Assembly (NCBI GenBank): GCA_026122225.1
Contig: JANEZZ010002662.1
Location: forward strand, 124,001 to 188,000
Length of the DNA: 64,000 bases
DNA from: Heloderma charlesbogerti
Lineage: Eukaryota > Chordata > Lepidosauria > Squamata > Helodermatidae
Direction of reading: 5' to 3'
Program-made: the position numbers and the translations under genes
Notes under the pieces: model-generated
Database searches by the model: none
What the model saw: only the letters and a program-made list of their open reading frames with translations
Told to the model about the DNA's origin: nothing
Part shown: positions 56,036 to 64,000 of the stretch, piece by piece
How the letters are laid out: each line of letters begins with the position of its first letter
Position numbering within the stretch: the first letter of the stretch is position 1

Positions 56036-56688
56036 TAGGGATGTACGAAAGTTCTGCCACGGATCTCGGGGAGGCCGAATGCAAGGGCATTCAGCCCCCC
56101 GAAATCGGTGGTGGAATGGCCCACCACCCCCCTGCCACCCCCGGGACAGGACTTACCTTGGGCGGATCTTCCTGGTGGCGGCGGCTCCGGCTCCAGCAGC
56201 GGTTCGGTGGTGGTGGCCTGTCTTCCGACTGGCTGCCGCCGCCGCCGCCATTTCCAGATTAAAAAAAAAAAAAAGCATGACAGGCTATGTAAAGATTTAC
56301 ATAGCCCATCACAGCTAGATTTAAAAAAAACACCATGATAGGCTACGTAAACGTTTACGTAGCCTATCACGGCTGACTTTTAAAAAAAAAAATGTGCGTA
56401 TGCAAATGGCGGCGTTTCCTTATTTTGGCACATCTGATTTGCCGATCTAGCCGTGATAGGCTACGTTAATTGTCACGTAGCCTATCACGGGGGCGGGTTT
56501 TTTTTTAAAAAAAAACTTTGGAGTTCGCGGCCTGGCGAGGCAGGAAGCCTCCCCCCGGCCTGAATTTCAGCCGGGGCGAGGCGGGAAGCCTCCCCCCCGG
56601 CCTGAACTTCGCGGGGGGAGCAGCGAAGCACCTCCCCCCCACCACGAACAAACTTCGACGACCGGTAAGTGACTTTCATCCACCCCTA
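56036..56688 (+). mobile_element. Foldback hAT-like transposon, copy Q, chimeric
   Basis: The left half (to about 56412) is subtype 2, like copies C and R; the right half is subtype 1, like B and J, with ends TAGGGATGTACGAAAG and CACCCCTA. The join is inside GCAAATGGCGGCGTTTCCTT, where the centre is missing. Flanks GATAATGG and CCCCCTAC do not match, which fits recombination between two copies. Donor consensus on both sides. Confidence 0.8.
56157..56251 (-). other. First-exon-like open frame ending at a splice donor (copy Q)
   Basis: Minus-strand ATG at 56251; 31 codons plus 2 bases, no stop, ending CAAG|GTAAGT. It starts MAAAAAASRKTG and ends TRKIRP. It is 12 bases (four codons) shorter than in B, I and J, in the same phase. 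Confidence 0.4.
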
Positions 56689-56910
56689 CCCCCTACCTAA
56701 CCAAGCTATGCGTATATTTCATATATCACATTACTACGGATTTCTGTTTGGTGATGACACAGAGATGGGCCTTCTCTGCCATATTGCCTGCTCTGTGGAC
56801 TGGTCTCCCCTGATGTATGTCAGGTCTCAATACTGGTGTGTTTTAACATTTTTTGAAAGCATATCTGTTGCTTTTGCTTTCCTCCAGCCATGAGCTATCT
56901 TTGTACCAGC

Positions 56911-57821
56911 TAGAGATGTACCAGAGCATTCAGCCCCCCGAAATCAGTGGTGGAACAACCCGCCCCCCCCGGGACGGGACTTACCTTGGGCGGATCTTCC
57001 TGGTGGTGGCGGTGGCGGCGGCGGCGGCGGCAATTCGGTGGCGGTGGCTGGTCTTCCGACCGGCTGCCACCGTCGCCATTTCCAGGGTTTTTTTTAAAAA
57101 AAGTGATAGGCTACATAAAGATTTACGTAGCCTATCACGGCTAGATTTAAAAAAAACACCGTGATAGGCTACGTAAATGTTTACGTAGCCTATAACGGCT
57201 GACTTAAAAAAAAAAACGTGCGTACGCAAATGGCGGCGGCCATGGCGCCTCCATTTGCGTTCCTTATTTTGGCACGTCTTAGTCTATGTAAACATTTACG
57301 TAGACTAAGACGGCAAAAATAAGGGGAACGCAAATAGCGTAGTGTCTACGCTATTTGCGTTCCCCTTATTTTCACCGTCTTAGTCTACGTAAATGTTTAC
57401 GTAGACTAAGATGTGCCAAAATAAGGAACACAAATGGCAGCGGCCATGGCCGCCGCCATTTGCATATGTGCATTTTTTGTTTTTTGTTTTTAAATCAGCT
57501 GTGATAGGCTACGTATCACGGCTGACTGCAGGTATGTATCAGCTATGTATCACGGCTGACTGCAGGGATGCAAACGGAGGCGGCTACGGCCGCCGCCATT
57601 TGCATCCCTGCTAACCAGCAGCCGAATGTCCGGCTGCTGGCGGAGCCAGCCGGTGGCTCCGCAGAATCGCTGCGGAGCACAGCCGGCCGACCAGGATTCC
57701 GGGGGGGGGGGAGGAACGGAGCGCCTCTCCCCCATCCAGGATTCTGGGGGGAGGGACGGAGTGCCTCCCCCCTCACCATCAGCATAATCCCAGAAAGATA
57801 AGTGATTTTCATACATCCCTA
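56911..57821 (+). mobile_element. Foldback hAT-like transposon, copy R (subtype 2)
   Basis: Ends TAGAGATGTACC and TACATCCCTA, perfect TSD GTACCAGC (56903-56910 and 57822-57829). Most of the left terminal hairpin is deleted (GTACC joins GAGCATTCAGCCCC). Full centre with CATTTGCGTTCCTTATTTTG and AAATAGCGTAGTGTCTACGC foldbacks (57218-57475). Near 57503-57565 a CACGGCTGACTGCAGG stretch is duplicated. Confidence 0.9.
56985..57079 (-). other. First-exon-like open frame ending at a splice donor (copy R)
   Basis: Minus-strand ATG at 57079; 31 codons plus 2 bases, no stop, ending CAAG|GTAAGT. It starts MATVAAGRKTSHRHR and ends TTRKIRP; same length and phase as copy Q. Confidence 0.4.
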
Positions 57822-58149
57822 GTACCAGCCTCAAGATACCACTGTGCATGTGTGAATCTGTGGTCTTTTTTTTGTTTATTTTTATTTTGTGAATCATCGT
57901 CATCATCACCCCATGTCAGGCCTGTTAGCCCTTTGCCTGTCTTAGCTCAGCCTGGACTGGCTAGCTAGCTTGAACTTGCCTGTTCAGCTCTTTCTTATTT
58001 GCTGCCTGATCAAAACCTCTCAGTTTCCTCATCTGCCTGTCATCTCCCTACATTCCATTTGTAGCTTCCTTTCAGGGATGCTTTGGCTCTGTCTTCAGCC
58101 AGTGAAGACTTTCATTTGGACTATACGCTGTGATGCTTTGACTTTCTGG

Positions 58150-58694
58150 TAGGGATGTCAGAGAATTCTGCCATGGATCTCAGTGAGGCTGAATGCCAGT
58201 GCATTTGGCCCCCCTAAATCTGTGGTGGAACGAAGCCCCCCCACCCCCCCACACCACAAAAGGTGCGCGAAACGGAGCACTTACCTGCTGCAGTAATGCC
58301 ACTACACCATTTGAGTTCCTTCCCCCCCCCATAATAGCCTATGTAAATATTTACGTAGGCTAAAATGACAAAAAAAGGAACGCAAATGGCAGCTGCCATT
58401 TGCGTCTGCTGTTTTTTCTCTTTTTTTGCCATGATGAGCTACGTAAATATTTATGTAGCGTATCATGGCAAAATACAGGGATGCAAATGGCGCCAGCTAC
58501 AGCAGCTGCCATTTGTGTCCCTGCAAGCTGCCCAGCGGCCGGATATCTGGCTGCAGGTGGCCCCGGCTGGCGGGTCTGTGGAATCTCCACGGAGTTGAGC
58601 TGGCCGGAGAGAATTTCAGGGGGAGGGACGGAGCACCTCCCCCCCACCGCGAATGTCACCCTTTGAAAAGGTAAGTGACTTTCGTACATCCCTA
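58150..58694 (+). mobile_element. Foldback hAT-like transposon, copy S (subtype 3)
   Basis: Ends TAGGGATGTCAGAG and TACATCCCTA, perfect TSD CTTTCTGG (58142-58149 and 58695-58702). T arm left with GCAG|GTAAGT on the minus strand (near 58279-58288), hairpin GAGCTACGTAAATATTTATG, and S arm with AAAG|GTAAGT near 58666-58675. Confidence 0.9.
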
Positions 58695-58838
58695 CTTTCT
58701 GGCAGATTGCTCCAAGAGCTCCCTGGCAATGCAACTGCCCCCACTCCATACACATCTCCTGCCAATGCTTTGGCTCAAATCTGTGTTAGCTTCCAATAGA
58801 CCACCAGTGTGAGTTATTTCCTGATTCACACTGATTAT

Positions 58839-59028
58839 ATTTGCTGTTGAAAAAACCCTGGTGTTATTCTGATATTTCCCAGAGAAGTCATAACATGCAG
58901 CACTGCCCTAAGTATTTGGATTGACGCTGAATATATGCTCTGTGTGAATTCAAATACTTAGGGCAGTGCTTCATGTTATGACTTCTATGGGAAACGCCAG
59001 CACTACACCAGAGCTTTCAGCAGCAAAT
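58839..59028. other. Long near-perfect hairpin (about 80-base arms)
   Basis: Left ATTTGCTGTTG..CCTGGTGTTATT..TTTCCCAGAGAAGTCATAAC, then ATGCAGCACTGCCCTAAGTA, folds onto TACTTAGGGCAGTGCTTCAT, then GTTATGACTTCTATGGGAAA and CAGCAGCAAAT. The inner 46 bases pair almost perfectly around a loop of about 28 bases. Either a MITE or a hairpin RNA precursor; no TSD identified. Confidence 0.7.
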
Positions 59029-59614
59029 GTGCTGCTGTATGAAAGTAATACCTGTACATATACACGTCTGGGAAACCTGGCACACTCAGGTTTCCCATGT
59101 GCATGTCCATGGCTGTGACCTGCACTTCTGAGTTGTATTTACCCACCAAAACACAAACCAGTTGCTAACATTTTTTCATGGAAATCAGCCATTCGAGATA
59201 AGGAAACAGAGGAGCAAAATGGCATTCTTCCAGTGGGTTTTGTATATGCCTACTCATGCTGCTGCAGTGGCAGAATGTCCAGTACCAGCTTGAAATACAA
59301 TCGTATCCAATGCTGCCCCTACACCAGCAAGACCCACTATTGGTGCACTGGGAAGCTTGTTCTTCCTAAAGTAACTGGAAACAAGCAAATATGCTTGTTT
59401 CTGGAACAGAACACCTTAGCAGAGCTCACAGAAGGAAGCTCCCTGGATCTGCCCCAGAAACTAGCATTTTGGCTCATTTCCGGGGTTGCTCTAGGAAGCA
59501 CTAGCTTTCTGTTGTGCTGGTGATGGGTCCCACACTGATCCAATGTCATCTATGGAAGCATGGGCAGAAGTACTGCCCAATGTCACCACGATTTGTGTTG
59601 ATCTGCCTGCACAG
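59029..59614. other. Unassigned sequence
   Basis: Short inverted phrases (GGGAAACCTGGCAC with CAGGTTTCCC at 59072-59099) but no gene. TATCCAATGCTGCCCCTACA near 59294 resembles the GGGCAGTATCCAATG MITE ends. Confidence 0.4.
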
Positions 59615-59659
59615 CAGCTTTGCAATCTGTTGCATTTATCTGCAAGCACATGAGCTCAT

Positions 59660-59997
59660 TTTGTTGTTTATTCGGTCAGTCGCTTCTGACTCTTCGTGAC
59701 TTCATGGACCAGCCCATGCCAGAGCTTCCTGTCGGCCGTCGCCACTCCCAGCTCCCCCAAGGTCGAGTCCGTCACCTCCAGAATATCATCCATCCATCTT
59801 GCCCTTGGCCGGCCTCTCTTCCTTTTGCCTTCCATTTTCCCTAGCATCAGCATCTTCTCCAGGGTGTCCTGTCTTCTCATGATGTGGCCAAAGTACTTCA
59901 GTTTTGCCTTTAATATCATTCCCTCAAGTGAGCAGTCTGGCTTTATTTCCTGGAGTATGGACTGGTTTGATCTTTTTGCAGTCCAAGGCCTGAACAC
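59660..59997 (-). mobile_element. RTE-clade LINE 3' fragment with a 43-45 bp TSD
   Basis: Flanked by CAGCTTTGCAATCTGTTGCA then TTTATCTGCAAGCACATGAG CTCAT (59615-59659) and its near copy (59998-60040), differing by one base change and a 2-base deletion. The insert is the last 340 bp of a BovB-related but distinct RTE element. Confidence 0.85.
59668..59997 (-). pseudogene. RTE reverse-transcriptase C-terminal fragment
   Basis: Minus-strand frame, open: PWTAKRSNQSILQEIKPDCS, LEGMILKAKLKYFGHIMRRQ, KMEGKRKRGRPRARWMDDI, ATADRKLWHGLVHEVTKSQK. It lines up with the last part of the BovB protein but differs at many positions, so it is another RTE lineage. The upstream part (MQQIAKLV) of the longer frame comes from the TSD, not the LINE. 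5'-truncated, no RT core. Confidence 0.8.
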
Positions 59998-60040
59998 CAG
60001 CTTTGCAATCTGTTGCATTTATTTGCAAGCACGAGCTCAT

Positions 60041-60819
60041 AAGATCAGGTTATTATTCATTTCACATGGGGCTCTTTCATTTCAAAGCTTTTCAGTTTCT
60101 ACCAAAGGTTCCCGAAACTGTATCAAATATATTTATTATCTGCTGTTTTCTCTGCTGAAAAAGACTTTAGTAATATCTCTGATGCACAGTCCAACACTTA
60201 CATTGTCAGATATAAAATGTCATGCATAAGCTCACTCACTTGAGGTAAGCAGTTTTTCCCCCCTTACTCACATGAATAAAATATGTTTATTTCCCCCATT
60301 GCAATGGTAAAAGAAAGGTGATCAGATTTTTATAGCATGTCTCCCGGGCACGCTCCTGGAATGTTCATAACAATTTTGCAAGGCTGAATAATTCCATAGA
60401 AACACTGAGCCTGCCTATATACAAATGCTTCTGAACATAAAATATATCAGCTTGTGCCGGCGCGCTTCTGGCTCCTATACGCAGACAAATATTTTAGTAA
60501 ATTGGTGGCATAACAATGGTAGCATGGCCTCCTCCTGAGTGTCCCTTACCATGCGCTCTCTGTATAATAATAGTCACTGCTTCCACATGAAATGCTGCGA
60601 TGCTACGTTCCTTTCCTTTGGAGGATTAAAGTCAGAGTAGCATTGTTACAGATATGATCTCACAATGCTATTACCAGTGGTGCTATTAGGACTGGTGGGA
60701 ATAAATCTTTAAATTTCCACAGTAGTAATTACTGACAAAAATGATAGTTCAATACCCCCAAATATTCCAATGGTATTCCCGTAGTGCCTGTGGAATTTAA
60801 TTATGAATGTGGGGACTCA
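60041..60819. other. Unassigned sequence
   Basis: No gene or recognised repeat. Confidence 0.45.
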
Positions 60820-61700
60820 GGGCTTCTCCACACGGAGCTTTTGTCCTGCTATTGAGATTGCTCACTAACAGAAGTTTGCCGACACTTTAGATGGCATCAC
60901 AAACCTCCAGGGTGTCTCCTGCACTAAATGATCTTTATTCCATTTTTAAATAGATCAGAGATAATGAAGTATCAAATTACCCCACTTGTGTTCCACTTGA
61001 GTTCCCCCCGTGAAAAAGGAAAGCCTGCAAGAAGAGGAGCTAGAACAATGAAATATATGGAAGACTCAGATAAGGGGGAGAAGTAGGGATGGTGGAGAAA
61101 TCCGCCTCAGACTCCAATGAGGCTGGATTCTTTAGAATCCGGCCCCCTGGAGTCCATGGCAGAATGGACTACCCCCCTGCCACCCCTCAAAATCCCCCCA
61201 GGATGGAACCTACCTGGCGGTGGCTGGTCCAGGTCATCGTCTTCATTCTGCAGCCATCCGCTGCCAGGCTGCAGAATAAAATGGTGTCCAGCACAGGGGA
61301 TGCCATTTGCATCCCTGCCCTTTGCCATGATTGGCTACATAAATATTTATGTAGCCAATCACAGCCAAGGGCAGGGATGCAAATGGCATCCCCTACACCA
61401 GATGACATTTGCAGCCGCAGCCCAGCAGCGGACAGAAGTCCGGCTGCAGGCAGCCCCAGCCGGGGGCTCCGCGGACTCGCCGTGGAGCCAGCCAGGCAGG
61501 ATTCCAGGGGGAGGGACAGATCTCCTCCCCCCCCCCGCGGATGCCCAGATGGAATGGTAAGTGGGTTTCATACACCCCTAGGGAGAAGGAGGGGGAAAAA
61601 AGAAGCACGTGTCAAAGGAGCCCATTGTGATCCTGCCTTTAAAATGGAAGTAGAAAGCCCCATTTTAAATGTGGTATTTTAGGCTGGTGTAGAGATGCTC
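60820..61700. mobile_element. Possible DNA element (GGGCTTCTCCACAC ends) split by copy T
   Basis: GGGCTTCTCCACAC at 60820 and GTGTAGAGATGCTC at 61687-61700 are imperfect inverted repeats (about 11 of 14). Both lie next to a CTCAG-like flank. Copy T is inside. Weak case. Confidence 0.3.
61084..61580 (+). mobile_element. Foldback hAT-like transposon, copy T (subtype 3)
   Basis: Ends TAGGGATGG and CACCCCTA, perfect TSD GGGAGAAG (61076-61083 and 61581-61588). T arm with hairpin GGATTCTTTAGAATCC; CCAG|GTAGGT on the minus strand near 61210-61219; hairpin GATTGGCTACATAAATATTT with a fully matched return arm (61328-61362); S arm with ATG|GTAAGT near 61556-61563. Confidence 0.9.
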
Positions 61701-62408
61701 TCAGTGACCAGGGTCACATTTTAAGTGCATCACAAAAACAAGAAGTTCAGTCAAGGATCAGGAATGTGCTGATCAGGTGTAATAGCTGCTTATGACATGG
61801 AGAATAAGAATGAATCATATAAGCTTTTTTCTTTGGGACCACCCTCATACTATGCTAGTGTGATTGCTGGGTAAACACAGTTGGGGATTTGGCTCCACGT
61901 ACAAAGAGGTCTGTGGTGTGGTGGCAAATAGCCACCTTTCATACATTCCACTGGGAGTGGCACATACTTAGTGTGGTGGAGTTGTGGCCTCATTAACTTC
62001 TCCCCTCTTCTATTCTTTGAAAATAGCTGCCAAGTGTGCCACCAAGTATGGTCTAGAGGTGAACTAAAAGCTCTTTGGAGAATCTTTCACGCTCTGTAAT
62101 GCGGGGCTTCAGGGGAATAATTTTACAAAACCTTCAGGCACCTGGTAGTCCTCCCCAGTCACGTCATTCCACTGCTGCTGCTGCTGCTGTATGTTCTTGT
62201 GGTTTTGATAGCAGCAGTGGCACTTCCTGCTGTCAGAAACTGGCAGCAGGGGAATTCACATTCCATGCTCTGGCTCAGCACCACTTCTTCAGTGCAATGT
62301 TTCCTGCTCTGGCATCTTCTGGAAAGGAAACATTAAAGAAAAAGGCGTCCTTCAGTAGCAAAGGGCATGGTAGCCACCAGTTGTAATCACTTTGCCCTGT
62401 GCACACCC
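61701..62408. other. Unassigned sequence with a short (CTG)n
   Basis: (CTG)6 at 62172-62190; otherwise nothing recognised. Confidence 0.5.
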
Positions 62409-62416
62409 CCCGTCAC

Positions 62417-63291
62417 TTACCTGGTCTTGCAGCTTTTCGAGGTGGGGGGGAGGCGCTTAGCTGCTCTCCCCCCGAAGTTCAGGCCAGGGGGGGAGGCTTC
62501 CCGCCTCGCCCGGCCGAAATTCAGGCCGGGGGGGGGAGGCTTCCCGCCTCGCCCAGCCGAAATTCAGGCCGGGGAGGAGGCGCCTCGCCTCGCCCGGCCG
62601 CAAAATTAAAAGTTAAAAAAAAATGACCCCGTGATAGGCTACATGACGATTAATGTAGCCTATCACGGCTAGATCTGCAAAGTCAGCCATGATAGGCTAC
62701 GTCAATCATCACGTAGCCTATCAGGGTGACTTTAAAAAAAAAAAAAAAGCACGTACGCAAATGGCGGCCCCCATAGGGAGCCGCCATTCGCGTTCCTTAT
62801 TTGGTCGCTGTAGTCTACGTAAATCTTTACGTAGACTACAGCAACCAAATAAGGAATGGGAATGGCGGCTCCCTATGGGGGCCGCCATTATCCGTACGTG
62901 CTTTTTTTTTTTTTTAAAGTCACCCGTGATATGCTATGTGATGATTTACGTAGCCTATCATGGCTGACTTTGCAAATCTAGCCGTGATAGGCTACGTTAA
63001 TCGTCACGTAGCCTATCACGGGGGTGTTTTTTTTTAATTTACTTTTATTGGAATGGCGGCGGCGGCAGCCAGTCGAAAGATCGGCTGCCGCCCCCGCGCC
63101 TGACAAAGACCCGACAAACCGCTGCCGGGACCCGCCACCGGGAGGGACATTCGGGAAAGGTAAGTCCCGTCCCGGGGGGGTGCGGGAGGTGTTGGGGTGT
63201 GGAGAATTTCTCCCCGAAACTTTTTCAGGGGGCCGAACACATTGGCGCTCAGCCCCCCGAAGTTTCGGGGAGAAATTCTCCACCAACCCTA
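62417..63291 (-). mobile_element. Foldback hAT-like transposon, copy U (left end deleted)
   Basis: Right end CAACCCTA followed by CCCGTCAC (63292-63299); the same CCCGTCAC is at 62409-62416, but the left terminal 20 or so bases are missing and TTACCTGG follows at once. S arm left with three GC tandem units, full palindromic core (about 62750-62910), T arm right with hairpin and AAAG|GTAAGT near 63156-63165. The first-exon-like frame (63053-63159, plus) has the 107-base length but an in-frame TGA. Confidence 0.88.
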
Positions 63292-63299
63292 CCCGTCAC

Positions 63300-64000
63300 T
63301 GAAATATGCCTCCTTATTTTACAGCCAGGGTAGGGAGCTTCTGGCCCATTGAGGTTCCTCATCCAGCCTGTACACCATGCAGCCTTAGCTGGCCATTCCC
63401 CATGCTCTGCCTGGAAGCTACCAGAAGCTTGGAAATGGGGTGGGGAGAGGAATCCCCTTGTTATTCCCTTGATCTGTGATCAAAGTTAATAAGGGGTTTC
63501 CCTGGATACTGTTCCCCCTCCTAATGGTAGCTCCTGTAAGCACCAGCTGAATGTGCTTTGCCCCCGTAAGCACTGAATGAGTAGGCTTTGCTCCTGCTTC
63601 TTGTTCCTTGCACAGAGAAGTAAGAGTACAAGCAAAGCCAGCTGTACACTCAGCTGGTGCTTGCATGAGCTCCTGGAAGCACTGACCAGTTGTGCTTCAC
63701 TCATGATCCTTTGCCTTTCCTGCATGGGGAAGGCAAAGGACAAGCAAAGCTGACTCTCCAGCCAAAGCACTGTCTGGAAAAGCTCAGGTTGAGAGGGCTG
63801 TTCTAGTGTGAACTGAGCTGTCCATGCAAACAGCTGATGAGGCAGATGCCCAGTGGAAGTGATACTCCTCCAGTTTGGGGGAGGAGATGAATCATGCAAA
63901 CATGCAATGCCCATACATGCAGAGGCCTCGTTTTTATATTGGTGCCTCTTGTTATGATCAAGGGGAGGGGCTTATGTTGTTCCTCCACGATGCTACTCAG
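63300..64000. other. Unassigned sequence
   Basis: No gene or recognised repeat. AGCACCAGCTGAATGTGCTT (63539 on) and its partial inverse TCAGCTGGTGCTTGC (63651) form a loose inverted repeat. Confidence 0.45.

Overview
The window looks like nuclear DNA from a squamate reptile (lizard or snake). The lineage markers are a full-length BovB LINE with an open 1,063-codon frame, a tRNA-derived SINE whose 3' half I recognise as Sauria SINE, CR1/L3 LINEs with the (ATTCTATGA)-type 3' tail, several L2 copies, and a decayed DIRS/Ngaro-type tyrosine-recombinase retrotransposon. I found no host protein-coding gene and no host RNA gene. The assignment rests on recognising repeat families by eye, not on a database search.

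Layout. 1-9.5 kb: CR1 3' end, an L2 copy split by a foldback element, mostly unassigned AT-rich DNA. 9.55-12.8 kb: uninterrupted full-length BovB (minus strand) with an 11-bp target-site duplication (TSD). 13-18.2 kb: small MITEs, an L2 fragment, Sauria SINE, a dispersed repeat split by a MITE. 18.6-20.6 kb: TG, TC and ATA microsatellites around a very GC-rich block. 20.7-26.6 kb: a degenerate YR retrotransposon (gag, RT, recombinase, SGNH-like domain), split by a foldback element. 26.8-34.8 kb: CR1/L3 pieces and a 5'-truncated BovB hit twice by foldback elements. 35.6-37.7 kb: nested and fused foldback elements. 41-46.7 kb: a three-layer nest (L2, then BovB, then foldback element). 50-63.3 kb: a dense cluster of foldback elements, plus an RTE fragment with a very long TSD and a long hairpin.

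The most unusual content is a non-autonomous DNA transposon family, present as about 21 whole, partial or fused copies (roughly 13 kb). Ends are TAGGGRTG...CAYCCCTA, and twelve copies have perfect 8-bp TSDs, so a hAT-type transposase is the best inference. Most copies have palindromes nested inside a larger inverted repeat: short hairpins built on GATAGGCTACGTAAAT and on CATTTGCGT-type stems sit in an element-wide foldback. The two arms differ. One carries a terminal hairpin, and in several copies an ATG-initiated GC-rich frame that runs to a consensus 5' splice site facing out of the element. The other carries tandem GC-rich units and another outward-facing splice-donor consensus. Palindrome arms change in matched pairs, which suggests arm-to-arm homogenisation. 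No transposase gene for this family lies in the window.

Order of events can be read from nesting: L2, CR1 and the YR element are oldest, BovB copies inserted later, and the foldback family inserted into all of these and into itself.
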